A stretch of DNA of 64,000 nt, taken from positions 112,596 to 176,595 of the forward strand of contig JAKSMG010000003.1 of NCBI GenBank assembly GCA_024400755.1, given 5' to 3'. The stretch comes from Bacteroidales bacterium. Its GTDB lineage: Bacteria; Bacteroidota; Bacteroidia; Bacteroidales; WCHB1-69. Below the pieces are notes generated by a model. It saw only the letters and a program-made list of their open reading frames with translations, was not told the DNA's origin and made no database searches. This document shows, in pieces, positions 35,562-44,814 of this stretch (position 1 is the first letter of the stretch; the number at the start of each line of letters is the position of its first letter). The position numbers were made by a program, and so were the translations under genes.

Positions 35562-37679
35562 CTATTTCAAATGCTCGTCGTGGAACTTGGCAAGCTTGTT
35601 CCACAAATGAACTCGCTCGATACCACGCACATTGTGGTCGTAGGCCGTGTAGGGAAAATATTCAACCTCTATGCCGTCCGTTACCGCCTGACGCATCAAT
35701 TCCAGCGTCTGCTGCCATACCACCGTGTGGTCCTGGCAACCGTGCATCACCAGCAGATCACATTTTACGTTCTTGATTTTGTCCATCAAACTGGCCTTGG
35801 CATAACCTTCCGGATTTTCCTGCGGCGTGTCCATATAACGCTCACCATACATCACCTCATACCACTTCCAATCCACAACGGGACCGCCACAACTCGCGGC
35901 TTTAAATACATCCGGATAACGCGTAATCAACGACAAAGTCATAAAGCCGCCATAACTCCAGCCGTCCAAACCTATTCTCTGAGCATCAATGTAGGGCAGA
36001 CTCTTCAAATATTCCACTCCGCACATCTGGTCTTCCACTTCCAGATCGCCCAAATGACGATGGATGCATTTTTCAAATTCCGCACCACGATTGGCCGTTC
36101 CCCTATTATCCAAGGTGAAAACCACATAGCCACGCTGTGCCATATATTGCAAAAACTGACCACCCGACATAAAGGTATTATCCACCAATTGCGAATGCGG
36201 ACCGCCATAAACATAAATCAAACAGGGATATTTTTTCGTTTCATCAAAATTGGGAGGTAAAATCATACGGCAATACAAGTCATCACCAGCCTTATTCTTT
36301 ATCGAAAAAATGGTCGTTTTGCCAAGCGAACAATCGGCATACGGATTCTTTGACGCTTTCAACAGCTTGGACACCTTGCCGTTGCTACTCTTCAAGTAAG
36401 TTTCGTAAGGAATATCTATACTGGTTAAATAATCAACAAAATAACTCATATCTGATGAAAAAATCGCCGTATGGGTACCCGATGTCGGCGTCAAATTCTC
36501 GACTTTCTTCGTTTTGATATTCACTTTGCAGATATATTTATCTACCGGCTTATCCAATGAAGCCACAAAATAGATGTTTTCCTCTTTCGGGTCCACGCCC
36601 AACACTTCGCACACTTCCCATTTTCCATCGGTGAGCAGCGTGTTGGTTCCCTTATTCAAATCATACAGAAAGATATGATTCCAGCCATCACGACGCGTTT
36701 GCCATAAAAATCGATTGTTTTTCAAGAAAATAGGACGGGTTTGCGGCTCTACGTAACGCGTATCCGTTTCCTCAATCAAAACGCGTGTCTTTTCGCCTGT
36801 CAGCACATTGTATTCTATCAGTTTGGCATGATCCTGTGCACGATTCAAATGCGTGATATACAAGTATTTTTCATCAAGAGAAAAAGTAATGTTGGTTAAA
36901 AATTCGCCATCCGCCTTATCGGTTTTAATGTAATGATACACTGTTTTGCCCTTTTCCACAGACTGCTTCACATCAAAAATGCCCGCCGTCACCACGTGAC
37001 TTGTACGACCCGCCATCGGATACTTCATCGTTTCCACTGTCGCAATAGGTGTGGAAGTATTGACCAACGGATAGTCTTCCACCATACTTTCATCCATTCG
37101 GTAAAAACAAATATAACTGCCGTTCGGCGAAAAATACTGTCCTTCCTCAATACCCCATTCGCTGCGATGCACAGATTCGCCAAAAACAATGTTTTTCCCG
37201 GTGTCAGGACACAATAATATGGGCTTATATTGATTCAAAATGCTCTCAACATAAACATATTTACCTTTTTTCACCACAAAAAGAAGACTTTTTAATTGCT
37301 GATCAATGATTTCTTCTGAAGGGAGATTAATAAATTCGTGAGTTACCGTATTAAAAGTCTTATTTAATGATTCAAAATAAAGAACATCCTTATCCACCCA
37401 TTCAAATTTAGGGAAACGCTTAAAATTTACATTCATCAAAGAACCCAACTGCGTTTTGTCCAACAATTTTTCCTCTTTGCCGGTTTTGGCATCCGTCAGC
37501 AACAATACATCATTATCGACATAAGCATATTGGCTGGTTTGCGGCCGCCACGACAAATACGAGAGCCTTTCAACACTGTACTTGCCCTTGAAAACGCCTT
37601 TCAAATCAATATAATTAATCTGTGAAAAGACTGAAAAACTAAAGAAAGAAAACAAAAAAATAAAGAGTAACTTTTTCAT
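35562..37679 (-). CDS. Dipeptidyl peptidase IV-like S9 family peptidase
   Basis: DPP IV-type serine peptidases remove X-Pro (or X-Ala) dipeptides from peptides in the periplasm. The ATG at 37679 gives 705 residues with a signal peptide (Met-Lys-Lys, Phe-rich core, cleavage after Val-Phe-Ser-Gln). The first 450 residues form the beta-propeller. The alpha/beta-hydrolase domain has the nucleophile motif GWSYGGFM (Ser about 575), the Asp segment HGCQDHTVVW and the final His segment YDHNVRG. The catalytic triad is therefore present. It follows the acetyltransferase gene by 66 bases and supports a peptide-using lifestyle together with the nearby C69 peptidase. Confidence 0.93.
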   Translation of the reverse strand: MKKLLFIFLFSFFSFSVFSQINYIDLKGVFKGKYSVERLSYLSWRPQTSQYAYVDNDVLLLTDAKTGKEEKLLDKTQLGSLMNVNFKRFPKFEWVDKDVLYFESLNKTFNTVTHEFINLPSEEIIDQQLKSLLFVVKKGKYVYVESILNQYKPILLCPDTGKNIVFGESVHRSEWGIEEGQYFSPNGSYICFYRMDESMVEDYPLVNTSTPIATVETMKYPMAGRTSHVVTAGIFDVKQSVEKGKTVYHYIKTDKADGEFLTNITFSLDEKYLYITHLNRAQDHAKLIEYNVLTGEKTRVLIEETDTRYVEPQTRPIFLKNNRFLWQTRRDGWNHIFLYDLNKGTNTLLTDGKWEVCEVLGVDPKEENIYFVASLDKPVDKYICKVNIKTKKVENLTPTSGTHTAIFSSDMSYFVDYLTSIDIPYETYLKSSNGKVSKLLKASKNPYADCSLGKTTIFSIKNKAGDDLYCRMILPPNFDETKKYPCLIYVYGGPHSQLVDNTFMSGGQFLQYMAQRGYVVFTLDNRGTANRGAEFEKCIHRHLGDLEVEDQMCGVEYLKSLPYIDAQRIGLDGWSYGGFMTLSLITRYPDVFKAASCGGPVVDWKWYEVMYGERYMDTPQENPEGYAKASLMDKIKNVKCDLLVMHGCQDHTVVWQQTLELMRQAVTDGIEVEYFPYTAYDHNVRGIERVHLWNKLAKFHDEHLK

Positions 37680-37745
37680 TTTGAATAATTTATATTGTTT
37701 TTTTTGATTTCTGAAAAATAAAAACGAAAAATATCCTATCAAAAA

Positions 37746-38321
37746 TCATAATTTAACTACTTGATTATTAGATAATTGATATTTTTCGCCAGTGGAAGGG
37801 CAAAGGGCAAAACCCTCCTTGTCGAACAAGAGTTTTTGACCGTTTTCGCTCATCCAACCCACCTGCCGTGCAGGATTTCCCAACACCATCGCATAGTCTG
37901 GCACATCATGGGTCACTACAGAACCCGCTCCGACAAACGCATACTTCCCGATTTGATGACCACAGACAACCGTGGAATTGGCACCAATTGTGGCACCCTT
38001 CCCTATTCGGGTGAAACGAAATTCATTTTTGCGATTAACCGCACTGCGCGGATTGAGCACATTAGTAAAAACCACGGAAGGACCAATGAAAACCTCATCT
38101 TCACAAGTCACCCCGGCAAACAACGAAACATTGTTTTGAATTTTCACCCGATTGCCCACCACCACTTCCGATGCGACGAAGACATTCTGACCTAAAATGC
38201 AGTCTTCTCCAATTTGGCAATGCGACATTAAATGCGTAAAATGCCAAATTTTGGTGTTTTTGCCAATCTGACACGGAAAATCAACCACCGCGGTTTCGTG
38301 AACAAAAAAATCGTTACTCAT
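37746..38321 (-). CDS. Hexapeptide-repeat N-acetyltransferase (WlbB/WbpD-like)
   Basis: The 191-residue protein is a left-handed beta-helix acyltransferase with many hexapeptide turns, for example IGEDCILGQNVFV, VGNRVKIQNNVSL and IGKGATIGANSTVV, and a closing GNPARQVGWMS. The order and the ending resemble WlbB/WbpD-type enzymes that acetylate UDP-amino-sugars for O-antigen or capsule. No other sugar gene lies next to it, so the substrate is uncertain. A promoter-like TAAGTTTG lies upstream at 38341. DPP IV follows. Confidence 0.9.
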   Translation of the reverse strand: MSNDFFVHETAVVDFPCQIGKNTKIWHFTHLMSHCQIGEDCILGQNVFVASEVVVGNRVKIQNNVSLFAGVTCEDEVFIGPSVVFTNVLNPRSAVNRKNEFRFTRIGKGATIGANSTVVCGHQIGKYAFVGAGSVVTHDVPDYAMVLGNPARQVGWMSENGQKLLFDKEGFALCPSTGEKYQLSNNQVVKL

Positions 38322-38340
38322 TGCATAGAAAATTACCTTG

Positions 38341-38348
38341 CAAACTTA
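38341..38348 (-). promoter_or_regulatory. Promoter -7 element of the acetyltransferase gene
   Basis: TAAGTTTG on the minus strand, 20 bases before the ATG at 38321. Confidence 0.5.
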
Positions 38349-38410
38349 CACAATTTTTTTGACTTAATGTCGATTTTTCTTGAAAAGGAATCAATTTTAC
38401 GTGAAAATCA

Positions 38411-40012
38411 CTACCACATTCCGTCAAAAGCGGTCCAGATTAAATCACCTGCTTTCCAAGCCCTGTCAATCGCATCACGGCCGCAAGTATTGGTATAATC
38501 CGTCAAAAATTTGATAGCGGCGTCCTTACGGCCTTCTTTCAACAACGACAACGCGGTATTTTCCACATCTTTCTGATTGTCGAAAAATTCCTTCTGCATA
38601 GGTTTCCAGGTCATGTCAATTACTTCACGCATATCGCCCCAGCGTTGTGATGCCAGCGTTCCCAAGCGATTGAAAGCCCACCAGGCCGCTTCTCTGCTAA
38701 AACCGGTCTCCCGTCCACAAGTCTTGTATTCTGAGGGTAAATCGCTCACATTGGCGTAAATAGGCACATACACCGACGACGCCACATTGTCGAGGGCAAA
38801 CCAGCACAAAGCACCCACTTCATCGGGCAAATCGCTGCGACACTGAATAATGGTGGCATACACCGTAAACCAAACCGCAATATTGCGTTCTCCCAACGCG
38901 TGCCATCCACCATTAACCTTATGCAGCTTCAGCTCATCGGTTTTCATAAACGGATTGGCCAACGGCGACATCACGGTTTTACCATCTTTATCCGTTACCG
39001 TCAAGTTTTTGCGCATATCATATTCCGTGCCTTCATAATAATCCTGAAAAACTCGTACCATATCCGACAAGGTCACCAGAGAATCGGGTTTGACGGAAAA
39101 AGGATAATTTTCGGCATTAGGGTCCAACTGGAGCGATGGCGCCAATAAGTCGAACACGCGCCATTCGCGGCGGCGGCAGGCCAACATTGTTCTGGTTTGC
39201 GGAGCGTAGGCGTATGCAAATCTAAAGGTTTCACCGCTTTTTTTGCTCCACCAGCCGTTTTCTTCGGCTAAAGAATAAACATTGTCGGAAGCCATAAAAA
39301 AGTCCTTGTCTTTCAAATTTATTTCTCGAATGGTCGAAGCATTCGCATTGACCGCCACGTGGTCGTCAGGGACACGCTGCGCAGCCCACACCGCACCCAA
39401 CTTGCCTTTGCCCGGACCCAAGATTTCCAAATGCCAAACCTCGTTTTTGTCGGCAATAGTCAAGCACTCGCCCGCATCAATCCAACCATATTTTTTCAGC
39501 AGTTCACCTGCCGTTCTGATAGCTTCGCGTGCCGTTGAACAACGTTCCAATAACAGCATACACAAACGCTGACAGTCAATCAGGCCGCTGTCGGACTTCA
39601 ATTCGGCACGACCCCCGAAAGTGGATTCGCCAATAGCCAACTGCTTTTCATTGGCACAAGGATAAGCCGTATTCAAATACTGATAAGTATGGGAAACCTG
39701 CGGAATCTCGCCAACTGGAATATTGTCATAACGATTCATTTTTCCAGGCTCATGCTTTGCCCACACTCGTTTATACATTGTTTCAGTGGCTCCATCAGGG
39801 TGATCTGCCGCTTTCTCCACAGTAATATTGGTGCGAGAACGACCACTGTCGTCGGTATGAGAGGTCATAACAGAACCGTCCGCAGAAGCTTTTTTACCCA
39901 CCGTCACGGTCGTGCATTCCATCCCATTACTAAAATCGTCAGAAAAATCAATATTCTGCCCGTATGCCCAAACCGAAGCTAAGACAAACAAGCCAATCAG
40001 CATTTTTTTCAT
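38411..40012 (-). CDS. Secreted C69 family dipeptidase
   Basis: C69 peptidases are Ntn-hydrolases that release dipeptides or amino acids with broad specificity. The ATG at 40012 gives 533 residues with a signal peptide (cleavage near Val-Trp-Ala-Tyr-Gly-Gln, about 19). The nucleophile segment GMECTTVTVGKKASADGSVM follows soon after, with the conserved Cys and the ADGS motif. Further family segments are ATAFPCANEKQ-like AYPCANEKQLAIGESTFGG and CSTAREAIRTAGELLKKYG. A longer frame from 40069 would overlap coaE, so the shorter start is preferred. It lies 20 bases after coaE and may belong to that operon. Confidence 0.9.
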   Translation of the reverse strand: MKKMLIGLFVLASVWAYGQNIDFSDDFSNGMECTTVTVGKKASADGSVMTSHTDDSGRSRTNITVEKAADHPDGATETMYKRVWAKHEPGKMNRYDNIPVGEIPQVSHTYQYLNTAYPCANEKQLAIGESTFGGRAELKSDSGLIDCQRLCMLLLERCSTAREAIRTAGELLKKYGWIDAGECLTIADKNEVWHLEILGPGKGKLGAVWAAQRVPDDHVAVNANASTIREINLKDKDFFMASDNVYSLAEENGWWSKKSGETFRFAYAYAPQTRTMLACRRREWRVFDLLAPSLQLDPNAENYPFSVKPDSLVTLSDMVRVFQDYYEGTEYDMRKNLTVTDKDGKTVMSPLANPFMKTDELKLHKVNGGWHALGERNIAVWFTVYATIIQCRSDLPDEVGALCWFALDNVASSVYVPIYANVSDLPSEYKTCGRETGFSREAAWWAFNRLGTLASQRWGDMREVIDMTWKPMQKEFFDNQKDVENTALSLLKEGRKDAAIKFLTDYTNTCGRDAIDRAWKAGDLIWTAFDGMW

Positions 40013-40032
40013 AAAAAGATAAATTGAATAAA

Positions 40033-40557
40033 CTACTTGTTGCAAATCACCATATCTGCCCGTCGGCACTTTTCCTCCTGCGGCATTTGGGCATTGATAC
40101 GCGTCATAATATCTTTCATAGATAATTTCGGATTTCGGTTTTTGATACGCTCAATTCTGACTTCTAATGGGGCATCAACCACAATAACCATATCAAAAAA
40201 CTTATCCAATTCATTTTCGTACAATATAGCAGACTCCAACATCACAGAAGGCGTATTCTGTTGTTCAGCCCAAGTATCAAAAGCTTCCATCACCTTAGGA
40301 TGAATCAGTCGATTGATGATTTCACGTTTGGCGGCATCTAGAAAAACAAATTTCGCCATCTTTCTGAAATCTATCTTGTTATTACGAAAAACTGAATCTC
40401 CAAAATAAGAATGTATGGTTTCAATCACTTCTGGAAGGGCATAGCATTTTCTCGCTTCTTCATCAGCATTAAAAACAGGAATGCCCATCTGAATGAAATA
40501 ATTGGATATATAGGTTTTACCAGTGCCAATGCCTCCGGTAAGGGCAATCTTCTTCAT
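40033..40557 (-). CDS. coaE: Dephospho-CoA kinase
   Basis: CoaE phosphorylates dephospho-CoA in the last step of coenzyme A synthesis. The 174-residue protein starts with the P-loop GGIGTGKT (8-15), followed by the FNADEEAR substrate segment (about 30), LIHPKVMEAF and the lid region RIERIKNRNP. It is somewhat shorter than the usual 195-205 residues but has all motifs. It is the last member of the typical Bacteroidales series nusB - DUF1573 - yajC - YbbR-like - coaE. Confidence 0.95.
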   Translation of the reverse strand: MKKIALTGGIGTGKTYISNYFIQMGIPVFNADEEARKCYALPEVIETIHSYFGDSVFRNNKIDFRKMAKFVFLDAAKREIINRLIHPKVMEAFDTWAEQQNTPSVMLESAILYENELDKFFDMVIVVDAPLEVRIERIKNRNPKLSMKDIMTRINAQMPQEEKCRRADMVICNK

Positions 40558-40563
40558 ACTTAT

Positions 40564-40989
40564 TTATCGGATGTAAACAGTAATAACTTCAGGTTTTCTT
40601 ATTAACAGCAATTCGGGATAACCTTGTTCCTGTAAAAAGCCGCACAATTCCTTATTTGAAAAAGTATAGGCGCTTCTTTGGGGTTTATTTTTCACCAATT
40701 CCGATACCGCTATGTCAATTACTCGGTTTTCTTCGGCATAACGTGGAGTTAAATAGTTTAGACCTTTAGTTGAAAAAGTAAGTATGAGTGTCGTATCAGA
40801 TAGCGTACAGTTTTTTTTACCCTCTGGCAAGGAAGAACACACGACCTTGTAAGTCAACGTCTGTTGCTGGTCTTTGGAAAAGTTGATGATAAACCAAGCC
40901 AAGCCCGACAAGATTATACAAATCAAGAAGGCTAACGACGGCAATTTTACCTTTACCTTTCCTTTTCTTTGATCAACGTCTTCCTGCAT
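40564..40989 (-). CDS. Short YbbR-like membrane protein
   Basis: The 141-residue product has one transmembrane helix (about 16-36, LAFLICIILSGLAWFIINF) and an outer part with one YbbR-like beta domain (TLTYKVVCSSLPEGKK, VITVYIR at the end). The position between yajC and coaE matches the YbbR-domain gene seen in Bacteroidales. Most relatives are near 300 residues with two or more domains, so this is a reduced form. A CdaA-type partner is not seen here. Function probably relates to the envelope. Confidence 0.75.
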   Translation of the reverse strand: MQEDVDQRKGKVKVKLPSLAFLICIILSGLAWFIINFSKDQQQTLTYKVVCSSLPEGKKNCTLSDTTLILTFSTKGLNYLTPRYAEENRVIDIAVSELVKNKPQRSAYTFSNKELCGFLQEQGYPELLLIRKPEVITVYIR

Positions 40990-40998
40990 AAACAGTTT

Positions 40999-41337
40999 TT
41001 ATTTGCTGGCGTTTTTGGCTTCGTTTTCATCAACAGCCACAGCGGCTTTTTCAATGTAGATTCTCACGCCGTCGGCAATTTCAATGACAAACACCTTTTC
41101 CTGAACATCCACAATTTTGCCGTGCAAACCGCCAATGGTGATGATTTTGTCCCCTTTCGACAATTTACTTCTATATTCTTCAATTTGTTTTTGCTTTTTC
41201 TGTTGAGGTCTGATCATAAAAAAGTAAAAAATCAGAATCAATAAGAGAATGAATATAAGCGTAAAAGAACCGTTTCCCATAGCACCTCCTTGACCTTCTG
41301 TAGGTTGAGACATCAATAAAACTAATAAATTGTTCAT
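40999..41337 (-). CDS. yajC: Preprotein translocase accessory subunit YajC
   Basis: The 112-residue protein has one membrane helix (about 27-44: FTLIFILLLILIFYFFMIRP) followed by PQQKKQKQIEEYRSKLSKGD and IGGLHGKIVDV, the YajC signature. YajC binds SecDF in the inner membrane. It fits the conserved gene order and lies 9 bases before the YbbR-like gene. Confidence 0.95.
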   Translation of the reverse strand: MNNLLVLLMSQPTEGQGGAMGNGSFTLIFILLLILIFYFFMIRPQQKKQKQIEEYRSKLSKGDKIITIGGLHGKIVDVQEKVFVIEIADGVRIYIEKAAVAVDENEAKNASK

Positions 41338-41365
41338 GTTTAATGTGTAATGTTAAATATTAATA

Positions 41366-41830
41366 TTATGGTTCAACCACCGTGGCCTTCAAACGAAGGG
41401 TGGTCTGAACCGGATACGTGTTAGACGAAACAATAACCATTTTGTTCACTTCACCTTGCTGTGACTTGGAATCAAACGACACTTCAATCACATCGGATTC
41501 TCCCGGCCTAATGGGTGCCTGAGGAGGATTGGAAGTCGTGCAGCCACAAGAAGAGCGTGCACTGGAAATAATCAAATTGGATTTTCCCGTATTGGTAAAC
41601 TTGAAGGCATACGTCAACTTTTCCCCTTTGATAACCCGACCGAAATCATATTCCAACCTCTCAAAGGTGATTTTGGGCATATTGGCCGATTCTTTTTCCG
41701 ACAGACCTTCAGCGGTCATAGGATTATGAACGTCGGCAGTGGTGAAACCCTCGTCCTTCGTATGTCCAGAACAAGCCACCAACACCAAGGCCAGCACAAA
41801 AAAACCGCAAATGACGAATACTCTTTTCAT
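41366..41830 (-). CDS. DUF1573 lipoprotein
   Basis: The ATG at 41830 gives 154 residues. A TTG five codons upstream is less likely. The signal ends LVLVACS (lipoprotein Cys about 20). The mature domain is the Ig-like DUF1573: ERLEYDFGRVIKGEKLTYAF, then KFTNTGKSNLII and SSARSSCGCTTSNPP with the conserved Cys-Gly-Cys. The family is widespread in Bacteroidota, and the precise role is unknown. The Cys pair suggests metal binding or a disulfide. Confidence 0.88.
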   Translation of the reverse strand: MKRVFVICGFFVLALVLVACSGHTKDEGFTTADVHNPMTAEGLSEKESANMPKITFERLEYDFGRVIKGEKLTYAFKFTNTGKSNLIISSARSSCGCTTSNPPQAPIRPGESDVIEVSFDSKSQQGEVNKMVIVSSNTYPVQTTLRLKATVVEP

Positions 41831-41848
41831 TTTTTTCTCAAACAATAA

Positions 41849-42805
41849 TTATAACAAACCCCTGCCCATCTTGTTCAACTTACCTTCTTCCTTCAAATCC
41901 ACAGCAATTTTATCCAACATTCCATTGATGAATATCTTGCTCTTGTTGGAACTGTAAACTTTCGCCAACTCGATGTACTCATTAATGGTAACTTTAATCG
42001 GAATGGATGGAAATTCCGAAAATTCGCATAAGGCCATTTTCAACAAAATCGTATCCAGGACCATTATGCGTTCCAATTCCCAATTTTGCAACTTTTGCTC
42101 TATCCTCGCCTCATATTCTTTGTCATTCAGCAAAGTCAACCTGTATAATTTCTTATAAAATTCCACGTCATTCTCCTCCTCATCCGCACAAGATTTAAAC
42201 AAAGGAGCAATAGGACAAGCATTTCCTTGTGATTCCTTAAACGACGAAATATTCTTGTACAACATCAACAAGGCCTCGTTGTAATCATCAAACCAGTGGA
42301 CGTTTTTCTCTTCAAAAAACCAATGAATCAACTCGCTTTCCACAAAAACCTTCTCCACAATCGCCAATACCAAATCCTTATCCTCTTGATAACTTCTGCA
42401 TGGATTTTCCATATATTGCTGATATTCTGGCAATTCCACAATAGCGTGATTCACCTGGACGATAAAGTCGGCATCATTGGACCAATCAATTTTCAGTTCT
42501 TTGATTTTCTGATTAATGGTCACATTTTCATCAATCTGAAGAATCACTTTATTGTCAACGAATTTTGTGTTGGGATTAAGGTCTGCCGCAGTAGGATTGA
42601 TTTTAAGTTTCAGGTCTTCCAACTTATTGACCCGATAGCGATAAACTTCCGAAATCAAAGAAAAAAAGTAAATAAACAATGTATAACAAGACTGAATGGC
42701 GAGGTTTAGCTTTTTCTCGCCTTCTATCACCTCCTCTTTGTCATTCATCTGATGAGCAAAGATGGACTGCATTACCTTAGTTCTCAAATAACGTCTGCTT
42801 ACCAT
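41849..42805 (-). CDS. nusB: Transcription antitermination factor NusB (long Bacteroidota form)
   Basis: NusB with NusE binds boxA in rRNA leaders. The 318-residue protein is about twice the E. coli length, as in other Bacteroidota: the opening SRRYLRTKVMQSIFAHQM corresponds to the NusB RNA-binding start, a long insert follows, and the C-terminal half contains IMVLDTILLKMALCEF and IPIKVTINEYIELAKVYSS, matching the conserved NusB end. It leads the operon with DUF1573, yajC, YbbR-like and coaE. Confidence 0.92.
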   Translation of the reverse strand: MVSRRYLRTKVMQSIFAHQMNDKEEVIEGEKKLNLAIQSCYTLFIYFFSLISEVYRYRVNKLEDLKLKINPTAADLNPNTKFVDNKVILQIDENVTINQKIKELKIDWSNDADFIVQVNHAIVELPEYQQYMENPCRSYQEDKDLVLAIVEKVFVESELIHWFFEEKNVHWFDDYNEALLMLYKNISSFKESQGNACPIAPLFKSCADEEENDVEFYKKLYRLTLLNDKEYEARIEQKLQNWELERIMVLDTILLKMALCEFSEFPSIPIKVTINEYIELAKVYSSNKSKIFINGMLDKIAVDLKEEGKLNKMGRGLL

Positions 42806-42822
42806 ATTTTTCTTTTAGCCTG

Positions 42823-42830
42823 CAAAAATA
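42823..42830 (-). promoter_or_regulatory. Promoter -7 element of the nusB operon
   Basis: TATTTTTG on the minus strand, only 18 bases before the ATG at 42805, implying a very short leader. Confidence 0.55.
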
Positions 42831-42886
42831 CAACTTTTTGTTGAAATGAAAGACAAAATCTCATATACACTTCGCAAAATAAATAC

Positions 42887-42914
42887 GTAGAGACGCGGCA
42901 CGCCACGTCTCTAC
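42887..42914. repeat. Palindromic repeat (GTAGAGACG...CGTCTCTAC)
   Basis: GTAGAGACG pairs perfectly with CGTCTCTAC across a CGGCACGCCA centre. A related palindrome lies at 47612-47637. Both sit just past the 3' end of a minus-strand gene, which suggests a dispersed intergenic element that may also end transcripts. Confidence 0.7.
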
Positions 42915-42959
42915 AATATCAGAATATATTAATTTGTTGATTTATAATATTTTAACAGC

Positions 42960-42999
42960 AACAATTCAACAACTCAACAATTCAACAATTCAACAACTC
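42960..42999. repeat. 8-bp tandem repeat x5
   Basis: Five units of AACAATTC/AACAACTC follow each other without gaps, directly abutting the stop codon of ftcD at 43000. Slippage could vary the copy number without touching the coding frame. Confidence 0.85.
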
Positions 43000-44700
43000 T
43001 TATCCTTCAATAACGGCTTCCACTTTTTGCATCAATTGTGTTTCCAATTCTTTGGCACGAACCACATAATCGTGGGCTTTTTGAACCATATCATCGGCGA
43101 AGGCCTTGTCTTCCAAACTTGAAGCGTTAATTTTCACATTCAGATAGGCACCGATGACAGCGGCACGAGCACACAAAACGCCAACGCCTGCATCCGTTAC
43201 GGAATTTGGATTACCGTTTTCAATCATCGCGGCACAAATCTCAAACACGTCAAAGCTGCGCTGGATGGTTTTGAAAGGCACCTCGATGGCATACTTGGTA
43301 GCATTTTGGATGGCCTGCTTGCGGGCGGCTTTTTCCTCATCGTTGCTCTTCGGCATACCGAAAGCATTCATAATCAAATTGAAGGAATGTGTGTCTTCAT
43401 CTACCAGATACAACAAATCGTCTTTGATCTGCTGGCCCTTTTCTGCCCAAACGGAAAATTCTTCCCAACGGGCGTCCCAACCCGGCTTGTGAGACGACAA
43501 ATTGGCCACCATCGTTCCCAAAGCGGCACCCAGACTGCCCATATAGGCAGAAATGGAACCACCACCAGGAGCTGGACTTTCAGAAGCAGTCTCGTTGGCA
43601 AAACCCGTACAAGTCATATCCACCAACTTCTCAGACTTGTTGTCCTTTTCAATCAGATATTCAATCACCTTTTCTTCAGGAATGAATGGTTTCAGGTCAT
43701 CCAAACCCATTGACTTGATAGCGATTTTGATAATTTCGGGTTCATCAATACCTACCGAACGCTGTTGTTTGCGTAAAAAGTACTTACCTGCGTCAATCAA
43801 AGTCTTTTTCGGCACCAAACCCACGATTTCGGTACCAGTCACGCGAATACCACGAGCGGCGGCCTTGTTGCACACTTCCTCAAAAGCAATGTGCAGTGGA
43901 GTGGCATTGGTATCCGTAATGTTCATTGAAACCTGTGCGACACCGTATTCCTTGATGTACCAGCCAATGGCTTTTGTGCCCTTCAACGTGCCGGGAATAT
44001 AAATCGAATTGCCGTTTTCATCCTTCATAATCTTTCCCGTGATAGGATTTCCTTCGCGCTTTGGACGACCTTTTTCGCGAACGTCAAACGCAATGGCATT
44101 GGCACGACGAGTAGAAGTCGTGTTCAAGTTGTAGTTCACGGCAATTAAGAAATCACGAGCTCCTATGGCTGATGCACCGCTCTTGGCTACTTCTTCAGTA
44201 AATTGGCAGGGACCAAAATCTGGTTTCCAATCCGTGCTGGCAATACGTTCCTTCAAAGCTTCGTACTCACCGTTACGGCAATTGGCCAAGTTGCGGCGTT
44301 TCGGCTCAAAAGCCGCACTTTCGTAACAATAAACTGGAATGTTCAATTCCTCGCCCACTCTTTTCGCCAACTTACGGGCATATTCGGCAGTCTCTTCCAT
44401 CGAAATGTTGGAAACCGGAACCAATGGACAAACATCGGTGGCGCCAAAACGAGGATGATCTCCGTGATGACCACGCATATCAATCACTTCCTTAGCCTTG
44501 GCAATGGCGTGAAATGCAGTTTCTATAACCTCTTCCGGCGTGCCCACAAACGTAACCACCGTACGGTTCGTGGTAAAACCAGGATCCACGTCCAACAACT
44601 TTACACCTTCCGATTTTTCAATCACATCGGTAATCTGTTTGATTACTTCCAAATTTCTTCCTTCGCTAAAATTAGGAACACATTCGATTAACTGTTTCAT
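43000..44700 (-). CDS. ftcD: Formimidoyltransferase-cyclodeaminase
   Basis: This bifunctional enzyme moves the formimino group of N-formiminoglutamate (from histidine breakdown) to tetrahydrofolate and then deaminates it to methenyl-THF. The 566-residue protein has the transferase domain first (about 1-300: CVPNFSEGRN, MRGHHGDHPRFGATDVCPLV with the catalytic His region, GAIGARDFLIAVNYNLNT-like motif) and the cyclodeaminase domain next (about 345-566: ETASESPAPGGGSISAYMGS). Length fits the fused form. No hut genes lie nearby. It shares a folate theme with folB at 45340. Confidence 0.95.
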   Translation of the reverse strand: MKQLIECVPNFSEGRNLEVIKQITDVIEKSEGVKLLDVDPGFTTNRTVVTFVGTPEEVIETAFHAIAKAKEVIDMRGHHGDHPRFGATDVCPLVPVSNISMEETAEYARKLAKRVGEELNIPVYCYESAAFEPKRRNLANCRNGEYEALKERIASTDWKPDFGPCQFTEEVAKSGASAIGARDFLIAVNYNLNTTSTRRANAIAFDVREKGRPKREGNPITGKIMKDENGNSIYIPGTLKGTKAIGWYIKEYGVAQVSMNITDTNATPLHIAFEEVCNKAAARGIRVTGTEIVGLVPKKTLIDAGKYFLRKQQRSVGIDEPEIIKIAIKSMGLDDLKPFIPEEKVIEYLIEKDNKSEKLVDMTCTGFANETASESPAPGGGSISAYMGSLGAALGTMVANLSSHKPGWDARWEEFSVWAEKGQQIKDDLLYLVDEDTHSFNLIMNAFGMPKSNDEEKAARKQAIQNATKYAIEVPFKTIQRSFDVFEICAAMIENGNPNSVTDAGVGVLCARAAVIGAYLNVKINASSLEDKAFADDMVQKAHDYVVRAKELETQLMQKVEAVIEG

Positions 44701-44755
44701 AGTTTTATTTTTATTTTATTGATTATCAATACATTTTATTTTTTCTATCAAGAAG

Positions 44756-44763
44756 CAAAGTTA
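44756..44763 (-). promoter_or_regulatory. Promoter -7 element of ftcD
   Basis: TAACTTTG on the minus strand, 55 bases before the ATG at 44700. Confidence 0.5.
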
Positions 44764-44814
44764 CATAATTTTTGTGTATGGATGTAATTTTATGTGGATT
44801 TAAATAAAATTATT

